The notes under the pieces: generated by a model
Databases searched by the model: none
The model's input: only the letters and a program-made list of their open reading frames with translations
Told to the model about the DNA's origin: nothing
Translations under genes and position numbers: made by a program
Shown here: positions 6,637 through 14,200 of the stretch, piece by piece
Numbering within the stretch: the stretch's first letter is position 1
Layout: every line of letters begins with the position of its first letter
Source: an uncultured Lachnospiraceae bacterium
GTDB lineage: Bacteria > Bacillota > Clostridia > Lachnospirales > Lachnospiraceae
DNA: 14,541 bases
NCBI GenBank assembly: GCA_947631755.1
Contig: CANRMO010000041.1
Span: 1 to 14,541, forward strand
Direction: 5' to 3'

Positions 6637-8943
6637 TCAGCGGCGGATCAGCCGATAGATTTTTCCGATCTCTTCCTCCCCCGGCCCGCGCTCCGAAAAC
6701 GCTGCCTGTTCCAGAATCCGCACACAGCTCTCTTCCTCCTCCCGGGAAATCTGCCAGGCCCCCGTCTCGGACAGATGCTGCACCTGCTGCCGGAAATTCA
6801 CAAATCCGGCCATCTCTGGCTCTTTTCTACCCATTTTCCGAATATATTTTCGATAATCCATCAACAGCTGCTCGTTTCTGTCCGCCCGCGCATAGAGAAT
6901 CATTCCACGGATCTTGCGGGCCATAAGGCATACGCCCACAGCAAAAACCGCAAGCGCAGCCACAAGGGCAAATGCCATAGCAGTGCCCCTCCCCCCCTGT
7001 ATATCAGGCGCACCCGGCGTCCCTCCGGCCCCCTGTTCCCGGACCGGCTCGTCCCGTCCGCCTGCCAGAAGATCCGCCAGGCGCTGCCACAAACTCACGC
7101 CCTCTTCCCTCTCTATAGCGGAGGGCGGCGTAAACTCAATCACCTGCCACCCCTGCTCCGGGTCCAGGATCTCCACCCAGGCATGGGCGCTGGCATCCGT
7201 CACATCAACCGAGACAACTGCCGTCTGGCCCACCGGGTTATCCCCCTCATAATAATCGCTGTAATTTTTATCCGGCAAAACCGCGCCGTCTTCTGCCAGG
7301 TCGCCCGGATCAATGGCATATCCCTCGGCATACCGGGCGGGTATGCCGAGATAGCGCAGGATCAGCGTCGCAGAACTGGCAAAATGCGCACAGTATCCCT
7401 TTTTACTTTTTCCCAGAAAATAATTGACAAAATCCTGCCGGTAGGGCGTAGCTCCCGGCCGTATTGTATAGGGGATATTGTCCCGGAAATAGTCCGTGAG
7501 TTTCTTCACGATTTCCTTCACATCCCCCCGTTCCAGTCCGGCCTCCCTGCAAAACTCCGCGATCACGCCGCGGTTTTCCTCCGGCACCTCAAGCCAGTCC
7601 CCGCCCCTCTCTTCCGGCTCATATATTCTCTCCGAAATCTGGGGGTAAAAAACGTATTCCCGCGTCTCCCCGGGACTCACAACAACATCCACATCCGCAG
7701 AATAATAGGGCAGATAGGCCCCCGTTTCCGCCTCCACATTTGTGACAGCCATCTTCGCCCTGGCAGTTCCTTTTTCCCCTCTCTCAAAAGCCTTTTTCCT
7801 CTGGCTGACCGTGCTGTCAGCCACGTCCGGCAGCGCCTGCCCGGCAGCGTCTGTCCGTCTCTGCCAGCTATTGTAGTAAGGCCGGTAATCTGCCCCGGTA
7901 AACGTCTTCAGATACAGGCGGCTGTCACTGCACGGCGCATACTCCACCGTAAGATCCGTCTCATAATCCAGCCGGATAGCGTTGACTCCCCCGAGACGCC
8001 CACTGGTCAGCCCGCCCGTATTGGGATAATAATTAAACAGGCCCATAAATCCCAGCAGCATAAAATTTCCCATCGTGTCCATCGTTGCCTCTTTCATGCT
8101 GCTAGTCTTCTGTCTGTCGCGAAAACGGTTTTCCGGATAAATAACCGAGAGAATCTGTGTCAGGCAAAGACACAAAAGAAAGACAAGGAGAATGACCGAC
8201 GCCATTGTCTTCCCGGCATAGACATATGAAACCGCCCGCTTCTTCCGCCGGTATTCATAACAGGTATTTTTACGGGATATACCGTAGTGCCCATTGCCGC
8301 GGATGGAATAGGAAGCAATCAGCCCGGATAGAAGCATCGCCACATAAAGGGGCGATGGCTCTTGTTCGATATAGAGCGGGATCAGCAGCATGCCGATTAC
8401 CAGGGGAACCGCCGCCGCATACTGCATCCTGCGGGAGATCAGCACATTCATTAAAATACAGCACACCCAGCCGACATAGCACATGGAGATAGTCACGGAC
8501 AGATACCGGTCGGAAATTTGTTCCGCGTAACTTCTCACCGCACTGCTGTCAAAAAATACAGCCGCCCGCTCGCCGAGCTGGTTGGCAACCGCAAAGACAC
8601 CGCTGCTTATATAGTCCCCAAACGCAACGCCCATACCGGACATCACAAAAAGCAGAACAAAATAGCCGGCATTCTCCCAGATTTTATTGTAATACAAAAC
8701 AGCGCAAAACATGGCCGCCGCCAGAACAACAACGTGGATCAGCGGGTACATGCAGCGGATATCCAGGGCAGAGAGATAACACCCGATCCCCCCCATAACG
8801 ATCAGATAGACCAGCACACCTTTCAAGAGCAGGGTAATCAGGCGGTTCTCCTCCTGTTTCCACGAATCCATGCGGAGACAGACGCCCTCTGCCAGTGTCA
8901 TGTCCTCCCCCTGCAAGCCTTTTTTTCTCCTAATCATTTTCAC
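6637..8943 (-). CDS. Membrane transglutaminase-like protein (TgpA-type, MoxR/DUF58 operon)
   Basis: A 768-residue protein. Residues 1-265 hold about six to seven transmembrane helices; residues 275-510 form a large extracytoplasmic part; residues 511-610 are a transglutaminase-like fold with C518 (KKGYCAHFASSATLILRYLG), H587 (SAHAWVEI) and E603 (VIEFTPP) in the place usually taken by Asp; a Gly/Pro linker, a last helix at 654-676 and a cytoplasmic C-terminal domain follow. This is the layout of TgpA/DUF3488-type proteins that accompany MoxR and DUF58. Proteolysis or cross-linking at the envelope is possible; the reaction is not settled. The start is a GTG at 8943 overlapping the DUF58 stop by 14 bases; ATG at 8937 is an alternative. 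It ends the six-gene run. Confidence 0.88.
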   Translation of the reverse strand: MKMIRRKKGLQGEDMTLAEGVCLRMDSWKQEENRLITLLLKGVLVYLIVMGGIGCYLSALDIRCMYPLIHVVVLAAAMFCAVLYYNKIWENAGYFVLLFVMSGMGVAFGDYISSGVFAVANQLGERAAVFFDSSAVRSYAEQISDRYLSVTISMCYVGWVCCILMNVLISRRMQYAAAVPLVIGMLLIPLYIEQEPSPLYVAMLLSGLIASYSIRGNGHYGISRKNTCYEYRRKKRAVSYVYAGKTMASVILLVFLLCLCLTQILSVIYPENRFRDRQKTSSMKEATMDTMGNFMLLGFMGLFNYYPNTGGLTSGRLGGVNAIRLDYETDLTVEYAPCSDSRLYLKTFTGADYRPYYNSWQRRTDAAGQALPDVADSTVSQRKKAFERGEKGTARAKMAVTNVEAETGAYLPYYSADVDVVVSPGETREYVFYPQISERIYEPEERGGDWLEVPEENRGVIAEFCREAGLERGDVKEIVKKLTDYFRDNIPYTIRPGATPYRQDFVNYFLGKSKKGYCAHFASSATLILRYLGIPARYAEGYAIDPGDLAEDGAVLPDKNYSDYYEGDNPVGQTAVVSVDVTDASAHAWVEILDPEQGWQVIEFTPPSAIEREEGVSLWQRLADLLAGGRDEPVREQGAGGTPGAPDIQGGRGTAMAFALVAALAVFAVGVCLMARKIRGMILYARADRNEQLLMDYRKYIRKMGRKEPEMAGFVNFRQQVQHLSETGAWQISREEEESCVRILEQAAFSERGPGEEEIGKIYRLIRR

Positions 8944-9985
8944 ACATCTCCACTTGAACCTCCCCCTCCCGCTCTGTCACAGAGAGGTATGTCCCCAAAA
9001 AAGGAAAACAGTTCTTCATATATTCCCGCTGACGCTCTGCCGTCCGCAGGCTCAGCGCCGTGCGGTACAGATCGCAGTAGGAGGCCCGGACTGCCTGGCG
9101 GGATCCGCAGCGGTACTCATCAAAGCAAAACAGGCCCTGGTTCCAGCACAAAAGGCATACCGGCAGATGTCTCTCTGTCAGCGAGGCCGCGAGACCATAC
9201 ACGGTCTCCAGAATGCGCTCTGCCCTCCGCTTGTCTGGCGGCAGGCCAATCACGATCACCATCTCGCTGCCCGCAACAGCAACCCTCTCTTTTACCATCA
9301 GCTCATCCTGCCTGGCAGAAAGTTTCCAGTGAATATCCCGGAAGCGGTCCCCCGGAATATATTCCCGGATGTCACTGACCTCCGAAAAATCATTTCCTTT
9401 CTCCCTGCTCTCCTCTGTCTCCGAGGCGCCGGACAGATACTGCTCCATATCCGGTTCCACTCCCCCGCCGTCCCGGGGCAGTGCAAACACTTCACACTCT
9501 CTGTCGATCCTGCGGCGACATTCCACAAGTCCCATGAGATCCTGAAAAGCAGATTTTTCAAGAGCCACTGTAAAACGCCCCTGGTCTTTTAACTCCAAAG
9601 GAAGCCGCAGAGAGCTCTCCCCGTGCATGCGGACCGCCATGGACACTGCCACATCGGAACCAGAACCAAAAAAAGTGTTCCCGATCCGCAGCGACATGCG
9701 GCCGTCTAAAACCGGATACCAGCGCGGATTTTTTACCCGCAGCTCCAGCGGGACGATATCCCCGCAGGACACACTCTGGCTTCCCGCCCCCAGCTCCCAT
9801 TCCATGGCGCCATCCGCCCATAAAAGTCCCGCCACAGAGAGTATCGGAAACAAGATGAGCAGCACTGCTGTCACCCACCAGAAATAGTTACCGAGAAAGA
9901 ATAGAAAAAAGAAGTCCATCCCCAGCAATACAAGATACATGGCCACCCGGACCGGGCGCCACACAATCTTCCTCCTTCGCCTCAT
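8930..9985 (-). CDS. DUF58 domain-containing membrane protein
   Basis: A 351-residue protein. Two close transmembrane helices lie at about 14-32 and 36-55. Residues 60-180 form an extracytoplasmic or beta-rich region (GDIVPLELRVKNPRWYPVLD). Residues 205-235 carry the DUF58 signature DIREYIPGDRFRDIHWKLSA with the following ELMVKE, and a von-Willebrand-A-like remainder follows. DUF58 proteins stand next to MoxR ATPases and transglutaminase-like proteins in many bacteria and are thought to be their substrate or adaptor; the mechanism is not established. The start has AGGGGG seven bases upstream, 11 bases after the moxR stop; that site could be folded into a hairpin (9993-10009). The stop overlaps the next gene. 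Confidence 0.9.
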   Translation of the reverse strand: MRRRRKIVWRPVRVAMYLVLLGMDFFFLFFLGNYFWWVTAVLLILFPILSVAGLLWADGAMEWELGAGSQSVSCGDIVPLELRVKNPRWYPVLDGRMSLRIGNTFFGSGSDVAVSMAVRMHGESSLRLPLELKDQGRFTVALEKSAFQDLMGLVECRRRIDRECEVFALPRDGGGVEPDMEQYLSGASETEESREKGNDFSEVSDIREYIPGDRFRDIHWKLSARQDELMVKERVAVAGSEMVIVIGLPPDKRRAERILETVYGLAASLTERHLPVCLLCWNQGLFCFDEYRCGSRQAVRASYCDLYRTALSLRTAERQREYMKNCFPFLGTYLSVTEREGEVQVEMCEND

Positions 9986-9992
9986 CCGCTGT

Positions 9993-10009
9993 CCCCCTAC
10001 ATACGGGGG
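9993..10009 (-). repeat. Inverted repeat covering the moxR stop and the DUF58 ribosome binding site
   Basis: As RNA the strand reads CCCCC-GUAUGUA-GGGGG. The 3' arm is part of the AGGGGG ribosome binding site of the DUF58 gene, and the loop and arm contain the moxR stop codon. Ribosomes finishing moxR would open it, which would couple the two translations. The stem is only five pairs, so this is tentative. Confidence 0.4.
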
Positions 10010-10935
10010 CTCTTGACCGAACCGATAAGGACTCTTATGCAGTCCTCAGTCGATTTTCCCTCAGCCCTGGCCCTCGCGCTGATCTTTACCCGGTGCCCGA
10101 GAACATCTTTTGCGACATTCTGTACATCCTCCGCCGTTGCATAATCCCTTCCGTCCAGCACCGCCATCGCCCTGGCCATCCGCAAAAGAGCTATTGTCCC
10201 GCGCGGACTGGCCCCCGAAGAAAAAAGTTCATGTGCCCTCGTCTCTTCCACGAGGGATACCATATATTCATAGAGCGAATCGTGAACAAAAATATTCTCC
10301 GCCCACTCCTGGAGAGCCGTCAGTTCCCCCAGAAGCAAAACCGGTTTCAGGGAATTTACCTTGTTCCACACCTCCCCCTTCAGCAGTGCCACAGCGTCAT
10401 GATGGGCGGGATAACCCATCGTCAGGCACACCATAAAGCGGTCCATCTGCGAATCCGGGAGCATCTGCGTCCCGGAGGAACCCAGGGGATTCTGAGTGGC
10501 GATAACAAAAAATGGCTCCGGCAGAGTCCTTGTCTCCCCCTCCACGCTGGCCTGCCTCTCCTCCATAACTTCCAGAAGGGCAGACTGGGTCTTCGGCGAC
10601 GTCCGGTTCAGCTCATCCGCCAGAAACAGGTTACAAAATACCGACCCCTCGCGGAATTCAAACTGTCCAGTCCCGCTGTTATACATAGAAAAACCGAGAA
10701 TGTCACTCGGCAGCACGTCCGGCGTGAACTGAACCCGCCGGTAATCCAGTGACAGCACTCTGGCAAACGTAGTGGCCAGCGTCGTCTTTCCCACTCCCGG
10801 CACATCTTCCATCAAAATGTGCCCTTTCGCGATCACTGCCGCCAGCACCTTTTTCACAACATCCTCTTTCCCTTTGATCACCTGGTTCACCATGCCCATG
10901 ACTTCCCGGAGTTTTCCGTCTGTCTGTATGTCCAT
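9997..10935 (-). CDS. MoxR family AAA+ ATPase
   Basis: A 312-residue cytoplasmic ATPase. It shows Walker A GVGKTT (residues 47-52), Walker B LFLADE (103-108) followed by LNRTSPKTQSALLEVMEE, which is diagnostic for MoxR, sensor 1 ATQNP (146-150), and arginine-rich DSQMDRF (161-167). Length and motif order match the family. MoxR proteins act as chaperone-like remodelling ATPases on the DUF58/VWA proteins encoded beside them; the DUF58 gene follows after 11 bases. The start has GGAGGAG seven bases upstream. It begins 30 bases after the larC stop with no promoter or terminator visible between them, so it may be co-transcribed with the lar genes. Confidence 0.93.
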   Translation of the reverse strand: MDIQTDGKLREVMGMVNQVIKGKEDVVKKVLAAVIAKGHILMEDVPGVGKTTLATTFARVLSLDYRRVQFTPDVLPSDILGFSMYNSGTGQFEFREGSVFCNLFLADELNRTSPKTQSALLEVMEERQASVEGETRTLPEPFFVIATQNPLGSSGTQMLPDSQMDRFMVCLTMGYPAHHDAVALLKGEVWNKVNSLKPVLLLGELTALQEWAENIFVHDSLYEYMVSLVEETRAHELFSSGASPRGTIALLRMARAMAVLDGRDYATAEDVQNVAKDVLGHRVKISARARAEGKSTEDCIRVLIGSVKSPRM

Positions 10936-10965
10936 CGCTCAGCTCCTCCGCATTTAAATCGTAAT

Positions 10966-12225
10966 TTAAGTCTCATTCTCACCGCACTGGCGCAGTATTT
11001 CCTGATATACAACCGGATAGGGAAGATGCCTCTCCCGGCAGATTGATGCCACACTCTCATACTCCGGGTAATATCTTGTCTCCCCCTCCAGCTCGCAGGC
11101 CTTTACCTGCGCCTCGCCGTATTTCGTTGTAACGGCGCGGATCTCCCGGGGCAGCACAGTCCGGTCTATGTGCAGGCGGCGGATCCCGATAGTAGTTGTC
11201 TCAGAAAAGATAATATTCTCCAGCTCTCCGGCCCGGTCCTCATCACAGATTACATTTAACTGCCAGGCGGGACGGTTTTTCTTCATATAGACCGGCATAT
11301 AGCTGACGTCCCTGGCCCCGGCCCCAAACAGCCTCTCCATAACAAATCCCAGAGCCTCCCCGGTACAGTCATCCAGGTTGCTCTCCAGTTTACACAGGTG
11401 GCACTCTTCTCCGGCAGCCGTTTTGTCCCCGATCAGCATCGCCCGAAGGATACTGGGCCTCTCATATGTACGCTTTCCGGCTCCTAAACCCACCGCTCTC
11501 ACAGAAAATGACTCCGGCAGCTGGCTTCCTGTCCTCACGGCAGCCACGATGGCCGCGCCGGTAGGCGTAACAAACTCCCCTCTCACATCCATAATATGAA
11601 GAGGGATATCATGGGCCGAGACAATATTTGCCACTGCCGGGACCGGCACTGGCAGGATCCCGTGCTGGCATCTCACTGTCCCGGTTCCCTCCCACAGATC
11701 CGGCACAATCACCCCGGACACCCCCAGATCGTCCAGGCACACCGCCGCCGCCACAATATCCACGATAGAATCAATAGCACCTACCTCGTGAAAATGAACC
11801 TCCTCCAGCGAAACCCCGTGGGCTTTCGCCTCCGCCTCCGCCAGAATCTGAAATATGCGCTCTGCCCTCGCTCTGGCCGTCTCTGTCATCGCCGTCCCCG
11901 CCAGGATTTCCCGCACCTGTGAAAGCCCCCTGTGCCCGTGGTGGTGATGGTGCTCTCCGCGGTGATATTCCTCATAGCTCTGGCCGTGGAGATATTCCAT
12001 ATCGTGGTCATGGTTTTCATGGGCGTGATCCAGTATGACATGAAAATCACAGCAGTCGATCCCCGCCTTTTTAACCCGGCTGATCTCTACCCGGAACCCA
12101 TCGGCCGGGATACTCTCCAGCACCTGCATCAAAACATCTTCCCTGGCACCGAGGTCAAGCAGGGCGGCCACCACCATATCCCCGCTGATCCCGGCATTAC
12201 ACTCCAGATACAAACAATTTTCCAT
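10966..12225 (-). CDS. larC: LarC, nickel insertion enzyme of nickel-pincer cofactor synthesis
   Basis: A 419-residue protein. LarC uses CTP to insert nickel into the dithio-nicotinate intermediate and forms the Ni-C bond of the nickel-pincer nucleotide. The N-terminus LYLECNAGISGDM is the family signature; residues 67-98 form a His-rich loop (five His in a row at 92-96 and several DH/NH pairs) suited to nickel binding; EEVHFHEVGAIDSIVDIVAA (141-160), GTVRCQHGILPVPVPA and FVTPTGAAI are further conserved blocks. It is a single reading frame, whereas in Lactobacillus plantarum larC is split and joined by a frameshift. The ATG shares one base with the larE stop (TGATG), with GAGG seven bases before. 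The pathway function is established for the family. Confidence 0.93.
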   Translation of the reverse strand: MENCLYLECNAGISGDMVVAALLDLGAREDVLMQVLESIPADGFRVEISRVKKAGIDCCDFHVILDHAHENHDHDMEYLHGQSYEEYHRGEHHHHHGHRGLSQVREILAGTAMTETARARAERIFQILAEAEAKAHGVSLEEVHFHEVGAIDSIVDIVAAAVCLDDLGVSGVIVPDLWEGTGTVRCQHGILPVPVPAVANIVSAHDIPLHIMDVRGEFVTPTGAAIVAAVRTGSQLPESFSVRAVGLGAGKRTYERPSILRAMLIGDKTAAGEECHLCKLESNLDDCTGEALGFVMERLFGAGARDVSYMPVYMKKNRPAWQLNVICDEDRAGELENIIFSETTTIGIRRLHIDRTVLPREIRAVTTKYGEAQVKACELEGETRYYPEYESVASICRERHLPYPVVYQEILRQCGENET

Positions 12226-13076
12226 CAGTCAACCTCATTTCTACGCCGCTCAGACAGCGCGTGATTCATACTCCCCATCTGGTATCCTCCCAGATCCTGT
12301 GTCACATAAGTAAATCCACATTTTTTTAATTCAGATAGAATTAAATCTCGATTATCCAGTAACTTTCTCATGTCCTCCGGCAGCACCTCAATCCTTGCCA
12401 CCATCCCCGGCCCATCGCCGTGAACCCTCACACGCACCTGGCAGAATCCCCTGTCCGTGAGAAACTGTTCCGCCCTCTCCACCATGGAAAGTTTTTCTTC
12501 TGTAATCCTGTCTCCATAGGCAAAGCGGGAGGACAGACAGGCGGCCGATGGCTTGTCCCATGTGGAAAGATTTAGTTCTTTTGATAAAATCCTGATTTCA
12601 TTTTTCGACAATCCCACACGGTGCAGGGGACTCTTCACCCCCAGCTCCCGGATTGCCCTCATGCCAGGGCGGTAATCCCCCTCGTCGTCTGCATTTGACC
12701 CCTCCGCGACACAGGCCGCGCCCTCTCTCTCTGCCGCCTCCCGTATTTCCCGGAACATCTGCTTTTTACACAGGTAACAGCGGTCTGGCGGATTCTGTGC
12801 AAAACCGGGGATCTGTAGTTCGTCAACTGCGCATATCACCTGGCGGATCCCCTCCCTCTCACAGAACTCTACCGTCTCTGCCCGCTCTCTCCCGGGGAGG
12901 GAGCGGGACTGTACAGTAACCGCCACCACCCTGTCACCGAGCACATCATGGGCCGCCTTTAATAAAAATGTGGAGTCCACTCCGCCGGAAAATGCCACCG
13001 CCACACTGCCGAGTTCTTCCAGATATTCTTGCAGGCGTTTCAGTTTGTCTCTTCCGCACCCTGTTTCACATTCCAT
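12225..13076 (-). CDS. larE: LarE, ATP-dependent sulfur transferase of nickel-pincer cofactor synthesis (three-cysteine type)
   Basis: A 283-residue PP-loop enzyme that activates a carboxylate of the LarB product by adenylation and installs sulfur. SGGVDS (residues 30-35) is the PP-loop. Cysteines C100 and C103 (DRCYLCKK) and C180 (SAACLSSRF) match the three-Cys LarE class, reported to hold an iron-sulfur cluster that delivers sulfur, in contrast to the Lactobacillus type that sacrifices a single Cys. The start is set at 13076: AGGAG lies seven bases before it, and the 25 extra upstream codons open to 13151 are Arg/Trp-rich, lie inside larB and match nothing in the family. It overlaps larB by 11 bases and larC by one. 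The class assignment rests on the visible cysteines. Confidence 0.92.
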   Translation of the reverse strand: MECETGCGRDKLKRLQEYLEELGSVAVAFSGGVDSTFLLKAAHDVLGDRVVAVTVQSRSLPGRERAETVEFCEREGIRQVICAVDELQIPGFAQNPPDRCYLCKKQMFREIREAAEREGAACVAEGSNADDEGDYRPGMRAIRELGVKSPLHRVGLSKNEIRILSKELNLSTWDKPSAACLSSRFAYGDRITEEKLSMVERAEQFLTDRGFCQVRVRVHGDGPGMVARIEVLPEDMRKLLDNRDLILSELKKCGFTYVTQDLGGYQMGSMNHALSERRRNEVD

Positions 13077-13833
13077 CCCGGCTCTCCTTTCCGCCGACAG
13101 CCAGGCGGTTAATCTGCGTCGCCATATAACCCGCCCCATATCCATTGTCAATATTCACAACAGCCACGCCATTGGCACAGGAATTGATCATCGTAAGGAG
13201 GGCCGACAGCCCATTCATGCTGGCCCCGTATCCAACCGATGTGGGGACCGCAATGACCGGGTTCCCCACAAGCCCCCCTATCACGCTGGCAAGAGCCCCC
13301 TCCATGCCGGCCACCGCCACAACACAGTTTGCGCGCTGGATCTCGTCCACATTTGCCAGCAGGCGGTGGAGTCCGCTGACCCCTGCATCATAGACCCTCT
13401 CCACCCGTGCGCCAAAAAATTCCGCCGTCTGGGCGGCCTCCTCTGCCACCGGGATATCCGCCGTTCCGGCAGTGCAGACTACGATTAATCCCTCTCTCTC
13501 TTTTTTATCCCTCTCGATTTTTAAAATCCGGGATATCCCGTCATAGCACACATAGGGCAGTGCCTCCTTTACCAGCTCATACTGCCGTCTATCCGCACGG
13601 GTGCCAAAAACTTCTCCGTACTCCTCATACATTTTTTTGTAAATAGCGACCAGATACTCATCGGGCTTTCCGCTGCAAAAGACCACTTCCGGAAACCCGG
13701 ACCGGACCTCCCTGTGAAGATCCAGCCTGGCAAACCCCATTTCCTCAAAGGGACGTTTTTTCAAATATCTCTCTGCCTCTTCTACCGACAGATCCCCCTG
13801 TCTGACCCGGTTTAACATTTCTTTTATATCCAC
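13066..13833 (-). CDS. larB: LarB, carboxylase/hydrolase of nickel-pincer cofactor synthesis
   Basis: A 255-residue protein. LarB carboxylates the pyridinium ring of nicotinic acid adenine dinucleotide and cleaves the phosphoanhydride, giving the substrate for LarE. The C-terminal half is the AIR-carboxylase (PurE-like) fold: VVCTAGTADIPVAEEA (118-133), VAVAGMEGALASVIGGL (172-188), VPTSVGYGASMNGLSALLTMINSC (196-219) with C219 at the position of the substrate-binding cysteine of known LarB, then GYGAG. The N-terminal part (LDLHREVRSGFPEVVFCSGK) is also typical. The start is a GTG at 13833 with GGGGG nine bases upstream. It leads the larB-larE-larC run. No separate promoter is clear; a terminator stands about 35 bases upstream. 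Confidence 0.93.
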   Translation of the reverse strand: MDIKEMLNRVRQGDLSVEEAERYLKKRPFEEMGFARLDLHREVRSGFPEVVFCSGKPDEYLVAIYKKMYEEYGEVFGTRADRRQYELVKEALPYVCYDGISRILKIERDKKEREGLIVVCTAGTADIPVAEEAAQTAEFFGARVERVYDAGVSGLHRLLANVDEIQRANCVVAVAGMEGALASVIGGLVGNPVIAVPTSVGYGASMNGLSALLTMINSCANGVAVVNIDNGYGAGYMATQINRLAVGGKESRDGM

Positions 13834-13867
13834 TCAGAACTACCCCCTGTTTTCGGATATATGTATG

Positions 13868-13899
13868 AAAAAAGGGCGGCTGGAAACGCGCCCTTTTTT
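13868..13899 (-). terminator. Intrinsic terminator after the DUF1858 gene
   Basis: An 11-base perfect stem (13868-13878 with 13889-13899) and a 10-base loop; the arms are AAAAAAGGGCG and CGCCCTTTTTT, so a T run follows the GC stem in both directions. For minus-strand transcription it lies 10 bases after the DUF1858 stop and about 35 bases before the larB start. It should end the DUF1858 transcript, wholly or partly. Confidence 0.85.
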
Positions 13900-13908
13900 G
13901 CCGGCCTC

Positions 13909-14118
13909 TCAGTCCGCCTTCTTGCCTGCCAGATACTCCTGGATGGAATTCATCACCTCATCCGAATCCAGCCCGTGAACGACACAGGCGTCTTCCAGTG
14001 ACTCGCTGATTGAGGAGGGGCAGCCCACACAGTGCATGCCGGACTGCATGAGCACATAGGCAATCCCCTGGTCATACTCCAGCATCTCACCCATTGTCGT
14101 CTGTTTCGTAATTTCCAT
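13909..14118 (-). CDS. DUF1858 domain protein (small CxxC protein)
   Basis: A 69-residue protein that is entirely one DUF1858 domain: an N-terminal TTMGEMLEYDQGIAYVLMQSGMHCVGCPSS, where C30-x2-C33 follows the conserved G-M-H motif, and a helical second half SESLEDACVVHGLD with C45. DUF1858 occurs alone or fused to hybrid-cluster and disulfide-reductase-like proteins; a redox, sulfur or iron-sulfur role is proposed but not proven. The start has AGGAG eight bases upstream, a good promoter and a terminator, so it can be a single-gene transcript. It lies directly upstream of larB. Confidence 0.9.
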   Translation of the reverse strand: MEITKQTTMGEMLEYDQGIAYVLMQSGMHCVGCPSSISESLEDACVVHGLDSDEVMNSIQEYLAGKKAD

Positions 14119-14150
14119 TGTATCTTCTCCTTTCGGATATTCTCCTGGTT

Positions 14151-14168
14151 TTTTGTAATACTACAAAA
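14151..14168. promoter_or_regulatory. Palindrome at the DUF1858 transcription start (candidate operator)
   Basis: TTTTGTA (14151-14157) and TACAAAA (14162-14168) are perfect inverted arms around four bases. The site begins three bases beyond the -10 box, covering the expected transcription start and early leader. That is a typical repressor position. The arms do not match a regulator motif that I can name with confidence. Confidence 0.45.
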
Positions 14169-14171
14169 GAT

Positions 14172-14200
14172 ATTGTACCCCAATTGCCCGGATTATTCAA
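14172..14200 (-). promoter_or_regulatory. Sigma-A-type promoter for the DUF1858 gene
   Basis: TTGAAT (14200-14195), a 17-base spacer and TACAAT (14177-14172). The -35 box directly follows the stop codon of the DUF3793 gene. Transcription would begin near 14165, leaving a leader of about 45 bases before the ATG. Confidence 0.7.

Noticed and set aside
6604..8229. Plus-strand open frame of 541 codons
   Set aside because: It lies opposite the transglutaminase gene, whose GC-rich codons leave few stops on the other strand. The translation is rich in Pro/Arg/His/Ser, with no domain and no ribosome binding site.
13077..13151. N-terminal extension of larE by 25 codons
   Set aside because: It lies wholly inside larB, has Arg/Trp-rich sequence with no family match, and a strong AGGAG site marks the start at 13076.
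13851..14140. Ten-base repeat TTTCGGATAT at 13851-13860 and 14131-14140, both near ribosome binding sites
   Set aside because: It is too short to exclude chance, and it differs in distance from the start codons of the two genes.
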